Assembly: GCF_958453765.1 (NCBI RefSeq)
Contig: NZ_CAUDZA010000041.1
Coordinates: 1 to 11,187 of the forward strand
Reading direction: 5' to 3'
DNA from: Phascolarctobacterium_A succinatutens_B
Lineage (GTDB): Bacteria > Bacillota > Negativicutes > Acidaminococcales > Acidaminococcaceae
DNA: 11,187 nt
Made by a program: the position numbers and the translations under genes. The notes beneath the pieces are model-generated. The model was not told the origin of the DNA, searched no databases, and saw only the letters and a program-made list of their open reading frames with translations. Positions 7,012-11,187 of the stretch are shown piece after piece; within the stretch, counting starts at the first letter, position 1, and every line of letters starts with the position of its first letter.

Positions 7012-7076
7012 AGACATCACCTCCATTCCTAAGAATTTTGGCAATGCCACCCTGCAACACGGTCGTCTTGCATAGT

Positions 7077-7105
7077 ATTTTATCATACTGTCATCAAACA
7101 TACAA
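7077..7105 (-). promoter_or_regulatory. Promoter of the small toxin gene
   Basis: On the minus strand TTGTAT (7100-7105), a 17-bp spacer and TAAAAT (7077-7082) precede the toxin by about 60 bases. The start is expected near 7070. The -35 lies inside the left arm of the hairpin at 7096-7137. Confidence 0.6.
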
Positions 7106-7145
7106 CGAACAAACTGTGAAGTTTGCGTTGTATGTTTTTTGTTTT
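7096..7145 (+). terminator. Plus-strand terminator-like hairpin beyond the toxin promoter
   Basis: Arms 7096-7107 and 7126-7137 pair over 12 bp, and an inner stem CAAAC/GTTTG (7110-7114 with 7121-7125) closes a 6-base loop. The right arm runs into TTTTTT (7135-7140), G and TTTTT. No plus-strand gene ends here. It would stop antitoxin RNA that read through the first terminator, producing a full antisense to the toxin message, and would block entry into the operon to the right. Confidence 0.65.
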
Positions 7146-7146
7146 T

Positions 7147-7186
7147 ACAAAAATCTCCCCAGCCTTACGTGAACGTAAAGCTGGGG
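7147..7186 (-). terminator. Terminator of the zinc-ribbon/lipoprotein/YbjQ-like operon
   Basis: On the minus strand, arms 7174-7186 and 7157-7169 give 7 bp plus 5 bp interrupted by one mismatch, with a 4-base loop. AGATTTTTG follows. It lies 13 bases after the last stop codon of the operon. Confidence 0.88.
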
Positions 7187-7198
7187 AACTAGAAAATT

Positions 7199-7708
7199 TT
7201 ACTTATTTATTCTTTTCACTACAGTTCCATACATCTGCAAATAAAAATATTGAAATCCATTAGTATCAAGGTCTATGTCCTGACGCATACAAACGACAGC
7301 ATCTCCACCAAGCATTAGTGCTCTTTTCTTCAGTTCTTGCGTAGCAACAAAAAATGCTTTTTCAAAATCATTCTGCCCAACAGAATATTCTCCCCATAAG
7401 AACCCCCAGTCTGTCCTTCGCTCAGACATCAAAGCATTATTCTTCATTTCTTCAATTTCAGCACTATACTTATTTACAAGTTCACTCAAGGTACTACTAA
7501 AAATGCCTTTGTTAGAAACCTGAAAAAATACAGGGCCAATAATTTCGTAATCCTCTTTTAAATCACCAGTCGTGACAATTACGGCATTTACTTTTTGCCG
7601 ATATTCAGCAGCTTTTTGTTTAGCCTCAGCTGCTCTTTGTTCGGCAGCTTCTTGGACAGCCTTACTTTTCAGCGCTGCTTTTTTGTAATCAGTATCCCAA
7701 AACGGCAT
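7199..7708 (-). CDS. Coiled-coil protein with a YbjQ-like (DUF74) domain
   Basis: A 169-residue, probably cytoplasmic protein. Residues 10-40 are Ala/Glu/Lys/Gln-rich (AAEQRAAEAKQKAAEYRQK) and predict a coiled coil. From residue 43 the sequence looks like the YbjQ/DUF74 fold: VIVTTGDLKEDYEIIG at its start, a helix with FFVATQELKKRALMLGGDAVV, and a final strand pair ending MYGTVVK. The fold forms ring-like oligomers in known structures; the family's name 'heavy-metal-binding' rests on weak evidence. Family members usually lack the N-terminal coil, so this is an extended form. The ATG (7706-7708) has AAAGGGGA about 7 bases upstream. It is the last gene of the operon, 42 bases after the lipoprotein. 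A TATAAT at 7734-7739 in that gap could give extra transcription, but no good -35 accompanies it. The domain assignment is by pattern and moderately sure. Confidence 0.7.
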   Translation of the reverse strand: MPFWDTDYKKAALKSKAVQEAAEQRAAEAKQKAAEYRQKVNAVIVTTGDLKEDYEIIGPVFFQVSNKGIFSSTLSELVNKYSAEIEEMKNNALMSERRTDWGFLWGEYSVGQNDFEKAFFVATQELKKRALMLGGDAVVCMRQDIDLDTNGFQYFYLQMYGTVVKRINK

Positions 7709-7750
7709 ATGGATTCCCCTTTCTCATCGTATCATTATACGTTATATAGA

Positions 7751-8374
7751 TTATTTTTTGTCTTTAATTTTTACATTTTTATAAATCTGGTCGACGCAAT
7801 TTTTTGCTTTTGTATCATTCTTTGAATAACACGTAATCAAAGTCCAAAATTCCTTTTCATTCTTGATAATCAAATAGTGAAACACTTCATCAATATTTTT
7901 CTGCATATCCGTAAACGAGCAGTAAATTTCAATACCACTTTTTCCACTTACTATTGCATCTTTTCTTTCTGTTTTTATATTAGATACATTATTCATAGAT
8001 TTTAGTGGAATCAGCAAAGAGGAAGCATACATTTCATAGTAGTTATTCAAAACTGCTTTTTGGGTATTGCTATCCAAAATATTCAACGTATTATCGTCAA
8101 ATCTGACTCTGGTCAACTGAGTAAACTTTATACCATAGTCATTTTTGCTAGTATCTAAACGACTATCACATTGTGCGGCAACAGGATCTATCTCCGCAAG
8201 CTCATTCATCGGAACATATTTCCACGTATATTCATATGGAGCAGCAATTTCTATTGATGTTACATCCCCATCCACGCTGTTATGCTGCGTCAAAATATTT
8301 TCGGCCTTACTCCCACACCCCAAACAAACTAAGTAAACGCTTAACATTAAAAGCATTAAAATTATTCGTTTCAT
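7751..8374 (-). CDS. Putative lipoprotein of unknown function
   Basis: A 207-residue exported protein. The N-terminus MKR followed by a leucine/methionine-rich hydrophobic stretch ends in CLGCGS, placing the probable lipidated cysteine at C20. The -3 position is Cys instead of the usual Leu, so the lipobox is atypical but usable. The mature part alternates beta-type segments and ends with YKNVKI and a lysine-rich tail. The layout (KSGIEIYCSF, then HYLIIKNEKEFWTLITCYS, then a final helix) recalls the DcrB/PsbP-like lipoproteins common in Firmicutes, but this is a weak structural guess. The ATG at 8372-8374 has only a modest GGTGA ribosome site. It sits 15 bases after the small zinc-ribbon membrane gene and 42 before the YbjQ-like gene, so it should be co-transcribed. 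It is AT-rich like its operon partners. Confidence 0.75.
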   Translation of the reverse strand: MKRIILMLLMLSVYLVCLGCGSKAENILTQHNSVDGDVTSIEIAAPYEYTWKYVPMNELAEIDPVAAQCDSRLDTSKNDYGIKFTQLTRVRFDDNTLNILDSNTQKAVLNNYYEMYASSLLIPLKSMNNVSNIKTERKDAIVSGKSGIEIYCSFTDMQKNIDEVFHYLIIKNEKEFWTLITCYSKNDTKAKNCVDQIYKNVKIKDKK

Positions 8375-8389
8375 TATAAATCACCACAC

Positions 8390-8713
8390 TTACAACAATG
8401 TATCTTCTTTATCATATAAATCTTTCGGCAACTCCGGATGTTCTCTGTAATAATCAGCTAATACAATATGGCAATACTTGCACACTGTAGAATTTTCTTT
8501 TATCCAACTACCACAAGAAGGACATTTTATTCCACTGTGATCAGAAAGCAGTAAACTGTGAATCATCGCTACAATCCATAGTAAAATTCCATAAATATAC
8601 CAACGCTTGAAATTTCTTCCTTTTCTTTTAGCAATATAAGCTGGGATAAGCGCGGCAATCAAAAGCCAAATCAAATTTTCCAGTAAAATAACGAACAACG
8701 AATCTTCATACAT
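8390..8713 (-). CDS. Small two-helix membrane protein with a C-terminal zinc ribbon
   Basis: A 107-residue protein. Hydrophobic helices at about 8-28 and 40-56 flank a basic loop (AKRKGRNFKRW). Next is a zinc ribbon, C64-x2-C67-x10-C78-x2-C81, in KCPSCGSWIKENSTVCKYC. The last residues are acidic and polar. Both helix ends and the basic loop suggest that the zinc ribbon lies on one side of the cytoplasmic membrane, probably inside. Small membrane proteins pairing this kind of helical hairpin with a zinc ribbon are widespread and uncharacterised. The ATG at 8711-8713 has AAGGAG (8725-8730) 11 bases upstream, somewhat long. It is the second gene of the operon, 23 bases after the first and 15 before the lipoprotein. 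Function is unknown; the shared zinc-ribbon theme with the first gene suggests a common complex or pathway. Confidence 0.8.
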   Translation of the reverse strand: MYEDSLFVILLENLIWLLIAALIPAYIAKRKGRNFKRWYIYGILLWIVAMIHSLLLSDHSGIKCPSCGSWIKENSTVCKYCHIVLADYYREHPELPKDLYDKEDTLL

Positions 8714-8736
8714 AAATTTTACATCTCCTTATAAAA

Positions 8737-9663
8737 TTATTCATGATTAGTATTCATAACTTGAACCTGATAATCTCCCGGTCTGTCTGAGTACTCATAT
8801 ACACTCACATAAACTCTCTTGCCATTTTGACCACGACCAACTAAATGAAGAACGTATTGTACACCATGTCCATATTCATTAACTGATGTTGAAGAACTAT
8901 CGTTATACCATGTATCTAGTCTTCCTCTTTTAAAACCAGTACTAAGCATCGGACCAAAATGCTCTTTATATTCTTCTACCGTACAACCTAAATAATTAGC
9001 AAATCTTCTTGCATCTGCTTCTTTCTCAGCTGCTTCAGCAGCTTTTTGAGCTTCTCTGGCTTTAGCTTCTTGTTGAGCCTGAGCATCTGCTAATTTATGT
9101 TCAGCTAATTTGTCGCTAAACGTGCCAAGAACATTTCCATTTGCCACTAATTTAAACGACCCATAACAAGTTTTGCTTTTATGAGATACATTTACTTCGT
9201 TAATAGCTCCATTATCATTAACCAGCACCATAGTAACTCCTTGTTCTCCATCTTGAGATGGAATTCTATAGTAATTTAAATTACTATTTGCATCCGAAAA
9301 CTCAATCTTATCATCAGCAGGAACTTTTAAACCAATTTTTGTTAAGAATTCCCTATGCTCTTTTGGTATAGAAGTTGTAATTTTCTTATTAACCGTTATC
9401 TGTTTGTTAGCCTCTTTCTGTGTATCGCTACTTGTAGCAGTAAAAATTAGACCAATAAATGCTAGAGAAACAATTACACCAATAATAGTTTGCTTTTTTG
9501 AAGTTTTTGTTTCTTCTAACTTTACTTTTGGTTTTACAGGTTCTGTACTCTTTTTTATATCAGTCTTAGGAATAGCATCTGTCTCTTTTTTTACTTTCGT
9601 TCCGCAATTTTCACAAAATTTAGCATCTGGTTTAAGATTCTCTCCACAAACTTTACAATACAT
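8737..9663 (-). CDS. Zinc-ribbon, single-pass membrane protein with a coiled coil
   Basis: A 308-residue protein that opens with a zinc ribbon, C3-x2-C6-x10-C17-x2-C20, starting YCKVCGENLK. A Lys/Pro-rich linker (25-58) follows, then one transmembrane helix (about 60-76, IIGVIVSLAFIGLIF). An outer segment with beta-type sequence comes next, then an Ala/Glu/Lys coiled coil (about 185-220) and a C-terminal domain with YLGCTVEEYKEHFGP and several aromatic-rich strands. The topology is probably zinc ribbon inside and the remainder outside. I chose ATG 9661-9663 because AGGAG (9673-9677) is 9 bases away; a GTG two codons earlier is only 3 bases from it. As first gene of the operon it follows the candidate phase-variable promoter. 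The family is the broad zinc-ribbon-domain-containing group. The C-terminal domain is not recognised and no function can be given. Confidence 0.78.
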   Translation of the reverse strand: MYCKVCGENLKPDAKFCENCGTKVKKETDAIPKTDIKKSTEPVKPKVKLEETKTSKKQTIIGVIVSLAFIGLIFTATSSDTQKEANKQITVNKKITTSIPKEHREFLTKIGLKVPADDKIEFSDANSNLNYYRIPSQDGEQGVTMVLVNDNGAINEVNVSHKSKTCYGSFKLVANGNVLGTFSDKLAEHKLADAQAQQEAKAREAQKAAEAAEKEADARRFANYLGCTVEEYKEHFGPMLSTGFKRGRLDTWYNDSSSTSVNEYGHGVQYVLHLVGRGQNGKRVYVSVYEYSDRPGDYQVQVMNTNHE

Positions 9664-9711
9664 AAACACACTCTCCTATCCAAATAAAATTTCAAGAATA
9701 GCTATAACGTT

Positions 9712-9739
9712 ATTATATCATCTTGTCCCCCCCCCGCAA
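9712..9739 (-). promoter_or_regulatory. Candidate phase-variable promoter of the zinc-ribbon operon
   Basis: On the minus strand TTGCGG (9734-9739) and TATAAT (9712-9717) are 16 bp apart, with TG plus one base before the -10. The spacer holds seven of nine consecutive G residues (9727-9735 on the plus strand as C). The start is near 9705, giving a 42-nt leader before the ATG. A 10-bp palindrome ATAACGTTAT (9704-9713) overlaps the -10 and start. Changes in tract length would alter promoter spacing. Confidence 0.7.
9727..9735. repeat. Homopolymer tract of nine C (nine G on the minus strand)
   Basis: Nine identical G/C bases stand in an otherwise AT-rich intergenic region. Tracts of this kind mutate by slipped-strand mispairing. 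Its position between the -35 and -10 elements is that of known phase-variable promoters such as Neisseria porA. Confidence 0.9.
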
Positions 9740-9760
9740 CCAAATATCCATTTGGTTGCG
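9735..9760. repeat. Perfect 11-bp inverted repeat overlapping the operon -35
   Basis: The arms CGCAACCAAAT (9735-9745) and ATTTGGTTGCG (9750-9760) are perfectly complementary with a 4-base centre. No T-run follows in either direction, so it is not an obvious terminator. It covers the -35 of the zinc-ribbon operon, the position expected of an operator for a dimeric regulator. Confidence 0.8.
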
Positions 9761-9762
9761 AA

Positions 9763-9794
9763 TTAAAAAATAATAGTGCTCTGTCAAAAGCACT
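9763..9794 (-). terminator. Terminator of the XRE-family gene
   Basis: On the minus strand, arms AGTGCT (9789-9794) and AGCACT (9775-9780) enclose an 8-base loop and are followed by ATTATTTTTTAA. The stem is short at six base pairs but the T-rich tail is good. It would insulate the downstream operon from the XRE gene. Confidence 0.65.
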
Positions 9795-9842
9795 CAACCT
9801 AAATTATCAGTTTAACTTATGTTCTAACAAGCCACCTCTCCC

Positions 9843-10148
9843 TCAATCCTCCCCCTTCGTACTCCACTTTCTCTGCGTCACCCGCGTCAGCTCCTGCAGC
9901 AAATACTCCGGTCGCATCTCCAGCACAGCAGCAATTCTCAAAAAAGCAACAAAACTCAAAGACTGCCTGCCATTTTCAATCTTAGTCATCGTCCGTCGCG
10001 ACACCCCAATCATCCTGGCAAACTCTTCCTGATTTATCCCTGATGCCGTTCTATGCGATCCTATAAGCACTCCCAGTTCAACCAGTTCTGGCAAATAATC
10101 CGAATCCACCAGCTCTTCAGAATACAAATTTCTAAGTCTTTTTCTCAT
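9843..10148 (-). CDS. XRE-family helix-turn-helix regulator
   Basis: A 101-residue DNA-binding protein, probably a dimeric repressor. The Cro/CI-type helix-turn-helix spans about residues 25-82: LGVLIGSHRTASGINQEEFA, then RMIGVSRRTMTKIENGRQ, with Q40, the R51-R52 and K56 face, and the E58-N59-G60 turn typical of the family. The last 18 residues are basic and polar. No peptidase or sensor domain is attached, so it resembles HipB- or phage-type regulators. The ATG at 10146-10148 has GAGGTGA (10153-10159) well placed. It is transcribed away from the sigma-like gene, with 131-134 bases between the two. Base composition is closer to 50% GC than in the operon to the left. Its likely targets are the palindromes in the shared upstream region and the inverted repeat at 9735-9760, but this is inference from position. 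Confidence 0.88.
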   Translation of the reverse strand: MRKRLRNLYSEELVDSDYLPELVELGVLIGSHRTASGINQEEFARMIGVSRRTMTKIENGRQSLSFVAFLRIAAVLEMRPEYLLQELTRVTQRKWSTKGED

Positions 10149-10256
10149 ACTGTCACCTCAAAATATTACTATTTTGCTAACAGATTATTACAAAAAGACT
10201 AGTCAAAACGTTTTTGCGCATTATTATGCTCAAATAAGAAACTTGCTAATCTTCTG

Positions 10257-10265
10257 TGTTATAAT
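10257..10265 (+). promoter_or_regulatory. Extended -10 promoter of the sigma-like gene
   Basis: TG plus one base (10257-10259) precedes a perfect TATAAT (10260-10265). The -35 at the standard spacing (AGAAAC, 10237-10242) is poor. The expected start, near 10272, falls inside the palindrome at 10271-10285, so the message would begin only about 11 bases before the first ATG. Confidence 0.6.
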
Positions 10266-10270
10266 AGGCA

Positions 10271-10306
10271 CATCAAGACTTGATGCAGTACAGCACAGAA
10301 TTCTGT
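10271..10306. repeat. Two palindromes at the start of the sigma-like gene
   Basis: CATCAAG-A-CTTGATG (10271-10285) is a perfect 7-bp inverted repeat with one central base. ACAGAATTCTGT (10295-10306) is a perfect 12-bp palindrome. Their centres are about 22 bp apart, two helical turns, placing both on one face of the DNA at the predicted transcription start. They could be operators for the divergent XRE protein or a 5' hairpin hiding the start codon. Confidence 0.6.
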
Positions 10307-10999
10307 CATATGCGGCATTGCGACCGCCTCAGAAAGGAACTGGACAACATAACAACAAAAAACTGCCCTGAGCAGGAAAACTCCGAAGAAATAATCTGCT
10401 GCGTGCCGGAAGGCACCGAACCGCAAGACTGCACGGAGGAAAAAACAACCTTCACTCTCACAGAATTCAAGGAGCTGGTGCACAGCGCCCAAAAAGGTGA
10501 CCGCGAGGCCATCAACACATTATGCAACGCCTTTAAGCCCTTAATCTACAAAGAGGCCTATCGCTACGAAGTGCGTGAAGCCTTGGGTGAGGATGCCGTC
10601 AATACTGCCTGGTTAATCTTTTTAGAGCAAATCAAGAAGTATAAGGATCGCGACTTCGGGCATCTGCCAGGACTATTGCAGTACCATGTCCATTACGGAC
10701 TGCTGCATAAGTTTACGCGTGGAAAATCTGTCAAGGATTGTTATTATCTGGACGCAGAGGAAGAAGGCGAAGAAACGCAGATTGCTGACAAGAAGAATGA
10801 TATTGACGAGCTGATGCATAATCAGCTATTGTCTGATACGATGCGTAAGCTCACTAAAGAGCAATTTACTGCTGTCAATGAGCTTGTTCTGCAGGATGTT
10901 GATTACAAAATATTTTGCGATAAGCATAAGTGCAGTGTGAAAACTGCTTACAAGCATCGTGCTAACGGTCTAAAAAAATTAAAAGCAATAATTGCTTAA
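10283..10999 (+). CDS. Sigma-70-like protein (region 2 and region 4)
   Basis: A 238-residue protein resembling a small alternative sigma factor. Residues of about 58-140 look like region 2: FKELVHSAQKGDREAINTLC, FKPLIYKEAYRY, then AWLIFLEQIKKY and a GLLHKFTRG segment. Residues 185-238 look like region 4, with LTKEQFTAVNELVLQDVDY and a helix-turn-helix CDKHKCSVKTAYKHRANGLKKL. It should bind core RNA polymerase and direct it to its own promoters, or be a derived regulator of the same fold. The first 57 residues are non-conserved and contain several cysteines (such as CHMRHC and IICC). The start is uncertain: the frame is open only from 10268. ATG 10283 has no ribosome site and would be nearly leaderless, and ATG 10310 also lacks one. 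AAAGGAA (10334-10340) is followed by no standard in-frame start nearby. A strong terminator follows. Its targets are unknown. Confidence 0.78.
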   Translation: MQYSTEFCHMRHCDRLRKELDNITTKNCPEQENSEEIICCVPEGTEPQDCTEEKTTFTLTEFKELVHSAQKGDREAINTLCNAFKPLIYKEAYRYEVREALGEDAVNTAWLIFLEQIKKYKDRDFGHLPGLLQYHVHYGLLHKFTRGKSVKDCYYLDAEEEGEETQIADKKNDIDELMHNQLLSDTMRKLTKEQFTAVNELVLQDVDYKIFCDKHKCSVKTAYKHRANGLKKLKAIIA

Positions 11000-11005
11000 T
11001 CCGCT

Positions 11006-11044
11006 AAGCGTTCTGCCCTACTATGGGCAGGACGCTTTTTGTTT
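11006..11044 (+). terminator. Terminator of the sigma-like gene
   Basis: A 13-bp stem (11006-11018 with 11025-11037, one G-U pair) closes a 6-base loop and is followed by TTTTTGTTT. It begins 7 bases after the stop codon. Confidence 0.92.
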
Positions 11045-11105
11045 ACGCTCTACTTCTACCGTACTTTACGTCTATCCTCTAGGTAGTACTCTAAAGAACA
11101 AGGTT

Positions 11106-11131
11106 ACTACTAGCTTACGCTAGTAGTTTTT
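11106..11131 (+). terminator. Second plus-strand terminator downstream
   Basis: A perfect 9-bp stem (11106-11114 with 11119-11127) closes a TTAC loop and is followed by TTTTTATC. The 65 bases between this and the previous terminator hold no gene. It may be a back-up terminator or the end of a small RNA. The remaining bases, 11132-11187, are purine-rich with no recognisable feature before the window ends. Confidence 0.75.
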
Positions 11132-11187
11132 ATCACAGCCAAAAGAAATAAAGACAGAAAGAAAAAATTATAAAAAAGAAAGAGAGA

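Larger units (their letters stand above)
6818..7062. repeat. Diverged direct repeat giving RNA-RNA complementarity (6818-6838 and 7038-7062)
   Basis: The plus-strand segment 6818-6838 (TTGGATGCACCCGCAACAAGG) is repeated, with single- or double-base insertions and one mismatch, at 7038-7062. The matching blocks are TTGG, ATGC, ACCC, GCAACA and GG, 20 bases in all. The second copy is transcribed in the opposite direction as the toxin mRNA 5' leader. The antitoxin RNA could therefore pair with the toxin leader at a distance from their overlap, like the DRa/DRb repeats of Fst/par loci. Confidence 0.65.

Noticed and set aside
7734..7762. An internal promoter before the YbjQ-like gene
   Set aside because: A TATAAT is present, but no acceptable -35 lies at 16-18 bp and there is no extended -10. 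It is kept only as a remark.
9735..9760. Reading the inverted repeat as an intrinsic terminator
   Set aside because: No T-run follows it on either strand; the minus side runs into G residues and the plus side into mixed A/T.
9404..9766. A 120-codon hydrophobic plus-strand frame
   Set aside because: It is antisense to the zinc-ribbon gene and its promoter; its hydrophobicity is the complement of lysine- and glutamate-rich codons.
1..11187. CRISPR arrays, insertion sequences, tRNA or rRNA genes
   Set aside because: No regularly spaced repeats, transposase frames with terminal repeats, or tRNA/rRNA signatures were seen on either strand. The CCA-like and GGTACC sequences near 6260 belong to the T-box.

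Overview
The window looks like chromosomal DNA of a low-to-mid GC anaerobic Firmicute, most likely of the Negativicutes (an Acidaminococcaceae/Phascolarctobacterium-like gut organism). This is inference from three things: a stand-alone oxaloacetate decarboxylase alpha / pyruvate carboxylase B type carboxyltransferase, a T-box-controlled class I isoleucyl-tRNA synthetase, and strong Gram-positive-style ribosome binding sites. No taxonomic marker was searched.

Left half (1-6506), conserved core. It holds the 3' end of an unidentified gene with a lysine-rich, repeated tail. Next is the 456-residue biotin-dependent carboxyltransferase subunit, with its own extended -10 promoter and terminator. 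A CorC/HlyC-family CNNM-CBS membrane protein runs convergently to it. Then comes ileS, also on the minus strand, preceded by a complete T-box leader (specifier AUC, T-box element, terminator) and a near-consensus promoter.

Middle (6507-7186), a compact RNA-regulated toxin locus. A 28-codon holin-like/TxpA-BsrG-like peptide gene is read on the minus strand. A candidate antitoxin RNA of about 200 nt is read convergently on the plus strand. The two transcripts would share one 14-bp bidirectional terminator. The RNA also carries a second, distant patch of about 20 bp complementary to the toxin mRNA 5' leader. This resembles the Fst/par and TxpA/RatA layouts.

Right half (7187-11187), an AT-rich accessory region. 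Four minus-strand genes form one probable operon: a zinc-ribbon/membrane/coiled-coil protein, a small two-helix membrane protein with a zinc ribbon, a lipoprotein, and a YbjQ-like domain protein with a coiled-coil N-terminus. The promoter of this operon has a run of nine G/C bases inside its -35/-10 spacer, and the -35 lies in a perfect 11-bp inverted repeat. That architecture suggests slipped-strand phase variation plus an operator. Upstream, an XRE repressor-like gene (minus) diverges from a sigma-70-like gene (plus), whose start region carries two closely spaced palindromes. The window ends with two terminators in tandem and an unannotated purine-rich stretch.

The strongest candidates for something undescribed are the toxin/antitoxin RNA locus and the putatively phase-variable zinc-ribbon operon. 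Whether the XRE and sigma proteins control the operon is inference from adjacency only.
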